A DNA stretch of 19,008 nt, taken from the NCBI GenBank assembly GCA_017612495.1, contig JAGAFQ010000015.1, positions 1-19,008 on the forward strand, written 5' to 3'. This document shows, one piece after another, positions 1-7,274 of this stretch. The position numbers and the translations under genes were made by a program. Origin of the DNA: Clostridia bacterium (GTDB taxonomy: Bacteria > Bacillota > Clostridia > Oscillospirales > CAG-272). Position 1 is the first letter of the stretch. Each line of letters opens with the position of its first letter. The notes below the pieces were generated by a model. The model did no database searches. It saw nothing but the letters and a program-made list of their open reading frames with translations, and had not been told where the DNA came from.

Positions 1-2
1 AA

Positions 3-569
3 AAGGCGCATCCCGACGTCTTCAACATAATGCTTCAAATACTTGACGACGGTATGCTCACCGATTCCGAGGGCAGACACGTCGATTTCAAAAACGCCGT
101 GATAATAATGACGTCAAACGTCGGCGCAGGAGATATCGTTTCTCCCAAGACCTTGGGCTTTGCGAATGCCGATAATTCTGCGGCAAAGCAAGATGACGAT
201 ATGCGCCGAAGCGTCACCGACAGGCTTAAAGAAACTTTCCGTCCCGAGTTTTTGAACCGCATCGACGAGATAATCGTATTTTCAAAGCTTTCTGAAGATG
301 AAATAAAGAAGATAGCCGCGCTGCTTCTGAAAGAGAGCATCGAAAGAATAAACAATACGGGCGTTTTTGCAACATTCGACGACAAGCTCATAGATTTTGT
401 CGCCAAGGAGGGCTTTGATGCCGTTTACGGCGCAAGACCTCTCAAACGCGCTATCGTACGTTGCGTTGAAGATACATTTGCCAACGAGATGCTGTCAAAA
501 AATATCGCCTCCGGCGACAGGGTGCTTATCACATCCGACGGCACAAAGGCGATATTTGAAAAGAAATAG
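3..569 (+). CDS. clpC: ATP-dependent Clp protease ATP-binding subunit, ClpC-like (3' part only)
   Basis: This is the C-terminal 188 residues of a Hsp100/ClpC-type AAA+ unfoldase; the gene begins left of the window. The frame is open from the first complete codon and reads KAHPDVFNIMLQILDDG, then LTDSEGR and IIMTSNVGA, the end of the second AAA+ module. It continues with RPEFLNRIDEIIVF (about residues 83-96), which carries the arginine-finger region, and YGARPLKRAI in the D2 small domain. ClpC forms hexamers that unfold substrates and feed them to ClpP in the cytoplasm. The spacing and the short C-terminus fit ClpC better than ClpB, but without the N-domain and middle domain I cannot fully exclude another Clp ATPase. 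The gene converges on the DUF4330 gene and shares its terminator. Confidence 0.87.
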   Translation, partial: KAHPDVFNIMLQILDDGMLTDSEGRHVDFKNAVIIMTSNVGAGDIVSPKTLGFANADNSAAKQDDDMRRSVTDRLKETFRPEFLNRIDEIIVFSKLSEDEIKKIAALLLKESIERINNTGVFATFDDKLIDFVAKEGFDAVYGARPLKRAIVRCVEDTFANEMLSKNIASGDRVLITSDGTKAIFEKK

Positions 570-572
570 ACA

Positions 573-607
573 AAAATAAATCCGCCAAATGGCGGATTTA
601 TTTTTGT
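573..607. terminator. Bidirectional intrinsic terminator between convergent genes
   Basis: The stem AAATCCGCC / GGCGGATTT has a 4-base AAAT loop (587-590). It is flanked by A-rich sequence on the left and T-rich sequence on the right, so it makes a hairpin plus U-tract on both strands. It begins 4 bases after the clp stop and ends just before the stop of the convergent minus-strand gene, so it should terminate both transcripts. Confidence 0.85.
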
Positions 608-1138
608 TCAGTTTTTGATTTCGATAGAAAGTATCGTTGCCGAGAATTCCGAATCAAGTGAGATAAGATCGAGCAGCGCGTTCGGTGCGACGTAGCGAAC
701 TCCGCCTATCGAATAAGCGCCTGCGGTATCGGAGCCGTAGCATTCAACGGCAAAGGTCTTTGAATATCGTGCGTTTTGTATCGCATCGGCATTTTCGTCT
801 TCGCCGTTATAGGTCGACAAAACGAGTTTTCCGTCTTCGCCCTCGATATATTCTTCATAAAGCACGGGCTCATCGGCGGAAATGACCGTGCCGATAAGGC
901 GGCTGTCGGTGTTCTGATAAAGCACGGTGCCGACTTTTATCTTGTCAGCCGATTCTTTTGATACGTCACTCATTTTGAAAGTGATGACTGCCTTGACGTT
1001 TTGAGCATCGGCGGTGCTTGAGCGGAGCTTTGTGCGCGCTATGGCGCCGAAGCCCAAAGCGATTATGATGAGTACGATAAGAATATCTATGACGTTGAAG
1101 GGAAGTTTTTTCTTTTTTGCGTTATTTTGATTATTCAT
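608..1138 (-). CDS. DUF4330 family membrane-anchored protein (second of a tandem pair)
   Basis: The product has 176 residues and an unknown function. A lysine-rich N-terminus (KKKK, about 8-11) precedes one hydrophobic helix at about 18-34 (VIDILIVLIIIALGFGAI). A mostly polar domain follows, probably outside the membrane: type II-like, with the cytoplasmic end marked by the lysines. The KLPFNVIDILIVL start resembles the preceding gene (KAKFNIIDALFILIVL), and both match what I know of the DUF4330 family. I chose the ATG at 1138 because GGGAGG lies 7 bases upstream. An ATG at 1144 overlaps the upstream stop (ATGA) but has no usable spacing. It is the last gene of the rimM operon, 2 bases after the stop of its paralogue, so the two are probably made together. 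The family assignment is from memory of the family pattern; no function is claimed. Confidence 0.75.
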   Translation of the reverse strand: MNNQNNAKKKKLPFNVIDILIVLIIIALGFGAIARTKLRSSTADAQNVKAVITFKMSDVSKESADKIKVGTVLYQNTDSRLIGTVISADEPVLYEEYIEGEDGKLVLSTYNGEDENADAIQNARYSKTFAVECYGSDTAGAYSIGGVRYVAPNALLDLISLDSEFSATILSIEIKN

Positions 1139-1140
1139 GA

Positions 1141-1644
1141 TCATTCCTCCCAAAGTGCCGTGCAATAGCCGATTCCGTTAAAGCCCTTCATACGAAGGTT
1201 TATCTGCTCTCCGACGCCTATTCTGTATCCGCCGACTTCATAATATCCGTTTTCGGCATCGGCATCGGCTTCGACCGTGATCACCACCGTCTGCATAGTC
1301 GGATCGACCGAGATGACCTTTTGACCGGTCGTTTTATCCGTTCCGGTATAGCGGCTTTCTTCTGTCTTGACTTCTTTTACGTATCCTATCGTTTTGAGCG
1401 AGAAACTGTCGACAACGGCGTCGCCCGCATTTATTGCGATCTTGACGTCCGAATCGACCTCTCTTGCTTCGACGGTATATACGATAGCCGTTTTTTCACT
1501 GCCTGCGCCGTTTGCGCTTTGGCGGAAAAAGAAGAAATAGACCGCGCCTGCGATCACCGCCAAAACGATGAGAATGAAAAGCGCATCAATGATATTGAAT
1601 TTTGCTTTTTTGTTTTCTTTCATATTTGTGACCATTGCTTTCAC
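1141..1644 (-). CDS. DUF4330 family membrane-anchored protein (first of a tandem pair)
   Basis: The product has up to 167 residues and an unknown function. A basic N-terminus (KENKKAKFNIID) leads into one hydrophobic helix at about 21-40, which ends in FFFF followed by arginine. A soluble domain of about 125 residues follows. It contains DVKIAINAGDAVVD, then TIGYVKEVK, then QTVVITVEADADAENGYYEVGGYRIGVGEQINLR, a beta-rich pattern shared with the following gene. The start is uncertain. The longest form uses GTG at 1644 with GGAAG about 12 bases upstream; ATGs at 1635 and 1623 are alternatives. It lies 63 bases downstream of the O-antigen-ligase-like gene. DUF4330 proteins are known near cell-surface polysaccharide genes, and this context agrees, but the biochemical role is not known to me. 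Confidence 0.75.
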   Translation of the reverse strand: MKAMVTNMKENKKAKFNIIDALFILIVLAVIAGAVYFFFFRQSANGAGSEKTAIVYTVEAREVDSDVKIAINAGDAVVDSFSLKTIGYVKEVKTEESRYTGTDKTTGQKVISVDPTMQTVVITVEADADAENGYYEVGGYRIGVGEQINLRMKGFNGIGYCTALWEE

Positions 1645-1707
1645 GCACGGCGAAAGCTTCCTTTCTTTTTTTCGGAATGGGTATCGGCATATGAAGCCGC
1701 CTTTTTA

Positions 1708-3630
1708 TTACTCATAAAGACTGTATTCGTCTTTTGCGTCTTCGATCCTCGAACATCTTGTTACGGCACTCGTTATGCCGATTATCAGCCAGAACATCAA
1801 AAACAGACGGTAATTATACCAGACGTAATCGGTCGCGCCCTGCAATAAGATCGCCGCAACTCCGCAAACACCTGCTATCGCGTAGTTTCTGTGAGCGGGG
1901 GCGGTTTTTTCGTTTGCCGTCAGCGACAAGGCGCATTTTACGAATAATATGATGCATACCAAGAGGGCGATAAGCCCTAAAATTCCCATTTCCGCGGTAA
2001 GCTCCAAATAGAGGTTGTGCGCGTGCGGTGCGTTTTCGATAGCGGGGAGGGAATATGCCGGATATATCTTTTGAAAAGAGTCGATGCCGAGTCCCACACC
2101 GGCGCCGAAATGCTCTTTTATCATCGAAAGCGTGCCTTTCCAGATATTCACTCTGTATGCGGTCGAGGTGTCGGTGATATTGCCTATGCTCGAAAAACGG
2201 TTGATTATCGACGAAGGCAATAAGAAGAACCAGATAGGAGAGGTTATGGCACCCGAAACGAGCAATATCAGAGTCAGGCGATTATAGAGCATGAAAAAGA
2301 TGATCATTGCGAATATAAATCCGAGCCAGGCGCCGCGCGACCAGGTGAATATCAGACATATACCGCTTGATATGAGCATCATGAACAAAAACATTTTAGA
2401 CGTGAACTTTTTTGCTCCGAAAGACGCGGTGAGCAAAAAGGGAATGGTCAATATCAAAAATTCGCCGAGGACGTTGGGGTTTTCAAAGAACGAAACGACT
2501 CGTCCCGTGATATCCGAAAACATCGAGGTATCCTGCCAGGTCGTTGCGGCAGAGCCGGTAAAATATTGATATATTCCGTATGCCGAAACGATGAAAGTGC
2601 CGAATATCATGGCGCCTATACATCTGCGGCACCAAAGAGAAGTGGTGATGAGATTCGATACCAAAAAGTAACTCATAACGAACGCGAGCATGACAAGCAT
2701 TACTTTCGGACTGCTTTGGGGGTCTATCGAGAAAATGCCTGCGCAGATTATGAATGCCGCGAAGAGAAGTACCATAAGGTCGAGAGGGTAAAACTTTATC
2801 GTCCTTTTGCCGCGTATCAGTTTCAGAAAATATGAGAAAGCCACGAACAAAATGAAGCCGACAAGCATCATCGTGTTAAGAAAAGGCACGGCGAAGAACA
2901 GCATCATAACGCCGAATTCGGGCGAAGACAATATCATCGCCGCGGCGACGGGTATGAATATCGCGGCGCATATCAAAAGCGGAGAAATTGCAAACGATAA
3001 AAATCCCAAGAGCATTCCCACAATGCAGGAGGCGGTGTTTTTATGAAGCGCCTCACTCTTTGAGCGCAGGTCGTAATCTCTTATTCCGAAGACCCTGACA
3101 AGCAGAAAACTCATAATGGAACTTTCGGAGAGCATAAGGGAAATCGACTTTTTGCAGAAAATGAGTATCAGCGAGATAAATGAGATACCTGCGCCGACGT
3201 AGAGGTGCATAGAGCTTGACGTGATATTCAGATGCACAAAGGTTTTGAGCATATAGGTCGATATGCAATAAATGCCGAAAGTCAAGCCGCCTACGCCGTA
3301 TGAGCGCACGGAAAGATGCAAAAACACATCCGCGATCTTTTTGAGCAAATTCTCGATAATGCTGTTTTCAAACAGTCTTGCCGTATGGCTTTTGATTTTT
3401 TTTATCTTGTTTGAAAGGTTCGATCTTTCAAAAAATTTTTTGCCGATCTTTCCTTTCAGACCGTCAAGACTTTCGTCGTACGATATTAAAAACCGTCCGA
3501 TAATGCTGTTCTTTACGGCATTTGAAATGAAGTATGTGATTTTTCTGATAAGCCTTACAAAGAAACTGCCGTCAAGCATTTTTTGATAGGCTTTGCCTTT
3601 TGAACGTACTGCTGACAAATCAGTTTTCAT
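1708..3630 (-). CDS. O-antigen ligase / polymerase family (Wzy_C) integral membrane protein
   Basis: This 640-residue polytopic membrane protein is likely to transfer or polymerise undecaprenyl-linked glycans at the outer face of the membrane. After about 105 polar, basic residues there are about a dozen hydrophobic segments from 110 to 620. Family marks are FENPNVLGEFL (382-392), TWSRGAWLGF (429-438), GVGLGIDSF (511-519) and APHAHNLYLELTAEMGILG (534-552), in the large periplasmic-type loop and following helix typical of Wzy_C. The start ATG overlaps the end of murJ by 11 bases. The AAGGGAG sequence sits almost against the ATG, so translation may be coupled to murJ. The long cytoplasmic N-terminus is more than this family usually has. 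In a Gram-positive host the acceptor could be a teichoic-acid-like or capsular polymer rather than lipopolysaccharide; the substrate cannot be read from the sequence. Confidence 0.87.
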   Translation of the reverse strand: MKTDLSAVRSKGKAYQKMLDGSFFVRLIRKITYFISNAVKNSIIGRFLISYDESLDGLKGKIGKKFFERSNLSNKIKKIKSHTARLFENSIIENLLKKIADVFLHLSVRSYGVGGLTFGIYCISTYMLKTFVHLNITSSSMHLYVGAGISFISLILIFCKKSISLMLSESSIMSFLLVRVFGIRDYDLRSKSEALHKNTASCIVGMLLGFLSFAISPLLICAAIFIPVAAAMILSSPEFGVMMLFFAVPFLNTMMLVGFILFVAFSYFLKLIRGKRTIKFYPLDLMVLLFAAFIICAGIFSIDPQSSPKVMLVMLAFVMSYFLVSNLITTSLWCRRCIGAMIFGTFIVSAYGIYQYFTGSAATTWQDTSMFSDITGRVVSFFENPNVLGEFLILTIPFLLTASFGAKKFTSKMFLFMMLISSGICLIFTWSRGAWLGFIFAMIIFFMLYNRLTLILLVSGAITSPIWFFLLPSSIINRFSSIGNITDTSTAYRVNIWKGTLSMIKEHFGAGVGLGIDSFQKIYPAYSLPAIENAPHAHNLYLELTAEMGILGLIALLVCIILFVKCALSLTANEKTAPAHRNYAIAGVCGVAAILLQGATDYVWYNYRLFLMFWLIIGITSAVTRCSRIEDAKDEYSLYE

Positions 3631-5170
3631 CTCCCTTCAAGTCGAATTTCAAGCCGAAGACTTTGCAAAGAAGCAAATATACGACAGCGCCGACGATGAA
3701 GCACACCGCCGCCGATAAGATGCTTTTGATAAAGCCCGCGCTGAACGTGTCGATATTCAGAATGCACTTTGCCGCAAAAACAGATGCGGCGCAGGCAGCG
3801 GAACAGATAAGCACCTTGAAAAGGCGCACGAACAGATCTTTTGACAAAATATCGGATGATTTGAACACAAAGAATGCGAGCATCGTTGCCGCGGCTATCT
3901 GACCTATCGCGTTGCCGAGCGTTACGGCGGCGATGCCGAGATTTGTGAATTTCACCAGAACAAAGGTGGAAATAATGTTGGCGGCTGATCCGACGAGCGC
4001 CGAATACATTGAACAATTCGGCTTTTTCTTTGCATACATAACTCTTGAAAAGAGTTCTATTAAGCAAAACGCCGGCATACCGATACCCATAAATTTGAGC
4101 GCGAGCGACGTCTGCATTGCCGCCGATTTATCAAAGGCGCCTCTTAAATAAAGCACGCTTATGATCTCATCGGATAAGAGCAGCGTTGCCGCCATGACAG
4201 GTATCACGATGTAAAAAAGAGATACGATGCCGTCGCGCACCGATTCGGCAAAATCCGAAGAACGGTTTTGCGCATCAAAACGGGCAAGCTTCGGGAAAAT
4301 GAAGTTGCAAACGCCGTATGTCAGAATTCCGACGATGATGGTATAGGTGTTGTTGGCATTTGTAAAGACCGTCACGGCGCCGCCGTCGAGCATCGAGGCA
4401 AAGCGTATGCCGACAAGACCCGATATGGGGGTGAGCCATGAGCCGATAACGACCTTCGGCGACATTTTGAGTGCGCGAATGAGCGCAGGATCTGAAAATT
4501 TGAAATCCAAATGAAATCTGAAACCGCTTTTATAAAGGGGAATGAGCATCGTTAAAAGTTGAGTTGCCCAGGAGATAAGATATGCAACGGCAAGTCCGTA
4601 AACGGCGCGCTTACCGAGCAGATCGTCGATGAAAATAAAATATATTATTACGCCGAGATTCGATATGGAACTCACCAAAGAGGGAAGAATAAACTTTCCC
4701 TTTGACTGCAAAACGCCTATCAAAGTATAGGCAGATCCGGTGAAAATTATCATCGGGAACATGATGCGCAAAAGCTTTATCGCAAGTATCTTCGTTTCGG
4801 CATCAAGGTCTTTTGCCACGAAATTGACAAGTGTCGGAGCAAGAAAAATTCCGACCACCGCCAAAAGTGACGAGAGCAAAATTATGAAATTGAAGAAAAG
4901 ACCTGCGAATTTATCCGCGCTTTTTCGGTCTTTTTCTTTGTCGAATTCGTTGTAGATCGGAATGAAGCAGCCCAAGATCGCCGCACCGAAAAGAAGCTCG
5001 AAAAATTGCAGCGGAATATGAGATGCGGTGTTGAACGCATCGGCTTCATATCCTATGCCGTATTTGGCGGTCATAAGCATATTTCTCACAAGGCCGAGTC
5101 CTTTTGACAAAACCATTGCGAAAATCATTACAAAGACCGTTTTTGCGGCTCTGTTTTCAGTCTTTTTCAT
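3620..5170 (-). CDS. murJ: MurJ-type lipid II flippase (MOP superfamily)
   Basis: This 516-residue polytopic membrane protein of the MurJ/MviN family moves lipid II across the cytoplasmic membrane for peptidoglycan synthesis. Near the N-terminus it reads SKGLGLVRNMLMTAKYG, followed by the EADAFNTAS helix and FFELLFGAAILGCFIPIYNEF. These match the MurJ pattern of a conserved Arg in TM1 and the RIPN/LFAEGA-like stretch. About 14 hydrophobic segments span the protein. The start was placed at the second of two adjacent ATGs (5170) because TTGGAG is then 7 bases away; 5173 is also possible. It overlaps the end of trmD by 14 bases and is in turn overlapped by the ligase-like gene, so translation is probably coupled along this block. 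The related MOP exporter SpoVB or a Wzx-type flippase is a possible alternative, but the N-terminal motif favours MurJ. Confidence 0.88.
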   Translation of the reverse strand: MKKTENRAAKTVFVMIFAMVLSKGLGLVRNMLMTAKYGIGYEADAFNTASHIPLQFFELLFGAAILGCFIPIYNEFDKEKDRKSADKFAGLFFNFIILLSSLLAVVGIFLAPTLVNFVAKDLDAETKILAIKLLRIMFPMIIFTGSAYTLIGVLQSKGKFILPSLVSSISNLGVIIYFIFIDDLLGKRAVYGLAVAYLISWATQLLTMLIPLYKSGFRFHLDFKFSDPALIRALKMSPKVVIGSWLTPISGLVGIRFASMLDGGAVTVFTNANNTYTIIVGILTYGVCNFIFPKLARFDAQNRSSDFAESVRDGIVSLFYIVIPVMAATLLLSDEIISVLYLRGAFDKSAAMQTSLALKFMGIGMPAFCLIELFSRVMYAKKKPNCSMYSALVGSAANIISTFVLVKFTNLGIAAVTLGNAIGQIAAATMLAFFVFKSSDILSKDLFVRLFKVLICSAACAASVFAAKCILNIDTFSAGFIKSILSAAVCFIVGAVVYLLLCKVFGLKFDLKGDEN

Positions 5171-5861
5171 CATTTTTCTCCAAAAGATCGGGGCGGTTTT
5201 GCTTTGTGATCTTTAAAGATTCACCCTCCCGCCACTTATCGATGTTTTCGTGATGTCCGCTCAATAAGACCTCCGGTACTTTCAAGTCCTTGTATTCAAA
5301 TGGACGGGTATATTGAGGAAATTCCAGAAGTCCGTTTTCGCCGAAAGATTCTTTTTTATAACATTCGCTGTCAGAAAGCACGCCGTCGCACAGACGCGAC
5401 ACCGCATCGACCACGATGCAGGCGGGAATTTCGCCGCCCGTCAAAACGAAGTCGCCGATGGATATCTCTTCATCGACGATAAGATCTATCGCCCTCTGGT
5501 CAACGCCCTCATAGTGTCCGCAAAGAAGTATTAACTGATCGTATTTTGAAAGCTCCGCCGCTTTTTTCTGATCGAAACGGCATCCGCGCGGGCTTAAATA
5601 CACCGTGCGCCGCGACGTGATATCGGGGCTGTCTTTGATTATCGCGTCATAACAGTCACAAATGGGAGGCGCCGCCATAAGCATACCGAAGCCGCCTCCG
5701 TACGGAGTGTCATCGACCTTGTTGTGCTTGTTGTTGGCATAGTCGCGTATGTTGTGTGTCTTTATTTCTATAAAATTCTGCTTTTGAGCCCGACCGATGA
5801 TGCTCTCCGAAAGCACCGTGTCAACAAGATCGGGGAAAAGAGTCATTATGTCAAATCTCAT
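5157..5861 (-). CDS. trmD: tRNA (guanine-37-N1)-methyltransferase TrmD
   Basis: This 234-residue SPOUT methyltransferase uses S-adenosylmethionine to make m1G37 next to the anticodon, which prevents +1 frameshifting. The family motifs appear in order: MRFDIMTLFP (1-10), VDDTPYGGGFGMLM (49-62), YLSPRG (88-93), LLCGHYEGVDQR (112-123) and SIGDFVLTGGE (134-144) for the knotted cofactor site, SRLCDGVL with Arg156, GLLEFPQYTRP (177-187) and VLLSGHH (198-204). The proposed general base of the E. coli enzyme, Asp169 in DSF, aligns with Glu171 (ESF); an acidic residue is kept. The protein is slightly shorter than E. coli TrmD at its C-terminus. Its ATG overlaps the rimM stop in an ATGA arrangement, the usual rimM-trmD coupling. 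Confidence 0.96.
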   Translation of the reverse strand: MRFDIMTLFPDLVDTVLSESIIGRAQKQNFIEIKTHNIRDYANNKHNKVDDTPYGGGFGMLMAAPPICDCYDAIIKDSPDITSRRTVYLSPRGCRFDQKKAAELSKYDQLILLCGHYEGVDQRAIDLIVDEEISIGDFVLTGGEIPACIVVDAVSRLCDGVLSDSECYKKESFGENGLLEFPQYTRPFEYKDLKVPEVLLSGHHENIDKWREGESLKITKQNRPDLLEKNDEKD

Positions 5862-6373
5862 AGATCCTCCATATCAAACATTCCGCCGATGGGCTTTATG
5901 AGAATATTCGTTTCGGAATCGATCTTTTTAACGAATTCGGGAACGTTCGGCACGAGCACGTCCCCCCCTTCGGTCTTGACCGAAAAGATCTGACCTGCTT
6001 TTGAATCGAGCACCTCGGTGAGCGTTCCGAGTTTTTTATTTGTGTCGATATCGACAACGTCAAGTCCCAAAAGCTCGCAGATAAAGAATTTGCCGTCTTT
6101 GATATTTATTTCTTCTCTTTTTGCGAAAAGAGATCTGTTCACGTATTTTTTTGCCTCTTCCGGCGAATTTATGTTTTCGAGCTTTACAAATGCAAATTTT
6201 CCGCTGCCGCGGATCTTTTGCACCTTTGAAAAAACGCCGCCGCATTCATCCGAAAAGACGGTCTTTACGTTTGAGAGCATATTCGCGTCGTCGCAGAAGC
6301 ACTCCAAACGGAACTCGCCCAAGACGCCGTGCGAACGGCCGATGCGACCTATTTCGATATATTCTTTTTTCAA
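5858..6373 (-). CDS. rimM: Ribosome maturation factor RimM
   Basis: RimM is a 16S-processing factor that binds S19 and helps assemble the 30S head. The N-terminal RimM domain starts with EYIEIGRIGRSHGVLGEFRLE. The C-terminal PRC-barrel half contains KFFICELLGLDVVD, LGTLTEVLDSKAGQIF and LVPNVPEFVKKID. I chose the TTG at 6373 (MKKEYIEIG...) because AGAAAGG lies about 8-10 bases upstream, and because the protein then begins at the usual distance from the EYIEIGRI motif. A GTG at 6382 would add three residues but sits directly on the ribosome binding site. This is the first gene of the minus-strand operon, just downstream of a good promoter. In many bacteria rimM lies between rpsP and trmD; here rpsP is absent upstream. 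Confidence 0.93.
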   Translation of the reverse strand: MKKEYIEIGRIGRSHGVLGEFRLECFCDDANMLSNVKTVFSDECGGVFSKVQKIRGSGKFAFVKLENINSPEEAKKYVNRSLFAKREEINIKDGKFFICELLGLDVVDIDTNKKLGTLTEVLDSKAGQIFSVKTEGGDVLVPNVPEFVKKIDSETNILIKPIGGMFDMEDL

Positions 6374-6405
6374 ACAGATCACACCTTTCTGCCGAGTTTT
6401 TATCT

Positions 6406-6434
6406 ATTTTATCATATAGTGTGAAAAAAGACAA
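6406..6434 (-). promoter_or_regulatory. Sigma-A-type promoter of the rimM-trmD-murJ operon
   Basis: Read on the minus strand: -35 TTGTCT (6429-6434), a 17-base spacer, then -10 TAAAAT (6406-6411). This predicts transcription starting near 6399 and a leader of about 25 bases before rimM. The rpsU terminator lies immediately upstream, so the operon is insulated from the ribosomal protein genes. Confidence 0.7.
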
Positions 6435-6465
6435 TTGTTAAGCCGAAATTTCTTGAAAAAGCAAA

Positions 6466-6496
6466 CAAAAAAGCGAGGAAGTAAAAACTTCCTCGC
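6466..6496 (-). terminator. Intrinsic terminator after rpsU
   Basis: There is a perfect 10-bp stem, GCGAGGAAGT / ACTTCCTCGC (6473-6482 and 6487-6496), with a 4-base loop. On the minus strand it is followed by a run of six T residues. It sits 12 bases after the rpsU stop, so it ends the rpsT-rpsU transcript. Confidence 0.92.
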
Positions 6497-6508
6497 AAAA
6501 ATGCGAAG

Positions 6509-6688
6509 TTATGATTTGAATTTGCGTTTTCTTGCTGCTTCGGATTTCTTTTTGCGCTTTACGCTGGGTTTTTCATAGTGTTCTCTCTTGCGAACTTCTG
6601 CCAAAACGCCGCTTCTTGCGCACTGTCTTTTGAATCTGCGAAGAGCACTGTCAAGTGTTTCGTTCTCTTTGACGCGAACTTCTGCCAT
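6509..6688 (-). CDS. rpsU: 30S ribosomal protein S21
   Basis: This 59-residue, strongly basic protein belongs to the small ribosomal subunit and acts in 30S initiation near the anti-Shine-Dalgarno end of 16S rRNA. I translated it by hand. It begins MAEVRVKENETLDSALRRFK, the S21 signature, continues RQCARSGVLAEVRKREHYEK, and ends in a lysine/arginine-rich tail (KRKKKSEAARKRKFKS). The length is normal for S21. GGGAGG lies 8 bases before the ATG. It is the second gene of the rpsT-rpsU pair, 61 bases after the rpsT stop. That pairing is less common than rpsU next to a yqeY-like gene. Confidence 0.95.
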   Translation of the reverse strand: MAEVRVKENETLDSALRRFKRQCARSGVLAEVRKREHYEKPSVKRKKKSEAARKRKFKS

Positions 6689-6718
6689 ATTATATCCCTC
6701 CCTTTAAAAAGCCGAATA

Positions 6719-6733
6719 AACCTCTGCGAGGTT
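6719..6733 (-). other. Short intercistronic hairpin between rpsT and rpsU
   Basis: AACCTC / GAGGTT with a 3-base loop can form a small hairpin in the mRNA about 16 bases after the rpsT stop. No T-run follows directly, so it is more likely a processing or stability element than a terminator. Confidence 0.35.
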
Positions 6734-6749
6734 GCCTTTTGTGAGCGTT

Positions 6750-7013
6750 TTACGCGAGCTTGTTGAGCATAAGAGTAAAACGGCTCTTTTTTCTTGCTGC
6801 GTTGTTCTTGTGAAGGATACCCTTAGCAACTGCCTGGTCGATAGCCTTGACTGCATCCTTATAGGTTGCAGCGCAAAGTTCTTTATCACCGGCCGCAATA
6901 GCAGCTTCATACTTCTTCATTTTGGTCTTCAAAGCGGTTTTAACCACCTTATTTTGAAGTGTCTTGGAAGCGATAACTTTCACGCGCTTTTTAGCTGATT
7001 TGATGTTCGGCAC
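6750..7013 (-). CDS. rpsT: 30S ribosomal protein S20
   Basis: This 87-residue helical, basic protein binds 16S rRNA in the body of the 30S subunit. It begins MPNIKSAKKRVKVIASKTLQ, the S20 signature. It continues with ALKTKMKKYEAAI, YKDAVKAIDQAVAKGILHKNNAARKKSRF (the conserved C-terminal block) and ends LMLNKLA. I chose the GTG at 7013 over one at 7022: GGGAGG is 8 bases before 7013 but abuts 7022, and the family begins at this point. It is the first gene of a two-gene operon with rpsU and is preceded by a promoter and a leader hairpin. S20 autoregulates its own translation in E. coli; whether that holds here is unknown. Confidence 0.96.
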   Translation of the reverse strand: MPNIKSAKKRVKVIASKTLQNKVVKTALKTKMKKYEAAIAAGDKELCAATYKDAVKAIDQAVAKGILHKNNAARKKSRFTLMLNKLA

Positions 7014-7041
7014 AAAACTCACCTCCCTTTATACAGTCAAT

Positions 7042-7059
7042 GATGCCGAGTGGGGCATC
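7042..7059 (-). other. Hairpin in the rpsT mRNA leader
   Basis: A GATGCC / GGCATC stem with a 6-base loop lies about 20 bases upstream of the rpsT ribosome binding site, inside the leader predicted from the promoter at 7122-7150. It could be an S20-binding or stability element. The fold is short and its function is inferred only from its position. Confidence 0.35.
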
Positions 7060-7121
7060 CGAATATGCAATGTTATAAGCATAAACGTCATTGTGCAATA
7101 ATCAATATGCACCGTTTCATT

Positions 7122-7150
7122 ATAATAACACTAACTTGGAAAAAATTCAA
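7122..7150 (-). promoter_or_regulatory. Promoter of rpsT-rpsU
   Basis: Read on the minus strand: -35 TTGAAT (7145-7150), a 17-base spacer, then -10 TATTAT (7122-7127). An overlapping TATAAT lies at 7119-7124. The A/T-rich sequence upstream (7151-7230) would suit an UP element, expected for a ribosomal protein promoter. The predicted leader is about 100 bases. Confidence 0.6.
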
Positions 7151-7187
7151 GTCTTATTTGAAAAAAATGATAAAAACTGAGATCTAT

Positions 7188-7228
7188 TTTTCAATTTTTG
7201 TTGAAAATCAAGTAAAAATTCAACAAAA
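7188..7228. repeat. Nested inverted repeats with TTGAA/TTCAA half-sites
   Basis: TTTTCAA (7188-7194) is the reverse complement of TTGAAAA (7201-7207). TTTTGTTGAA (7196-7205) is a perfect 10-base inverted repeat of TTCAACAAAA (7219-7228). Another TTCAA-N7-TTGAA pair lies at 7146-7162, overlapping the rpsT -35. These could be operator half-sites, but the region is so AT-rich that chance is a real alternative. Confidence 0.4.
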
Positions 7229-7274
7229 TATGAACAAAAACGGTCATTTTGCCAAAAAAATTACATTTAATCTA

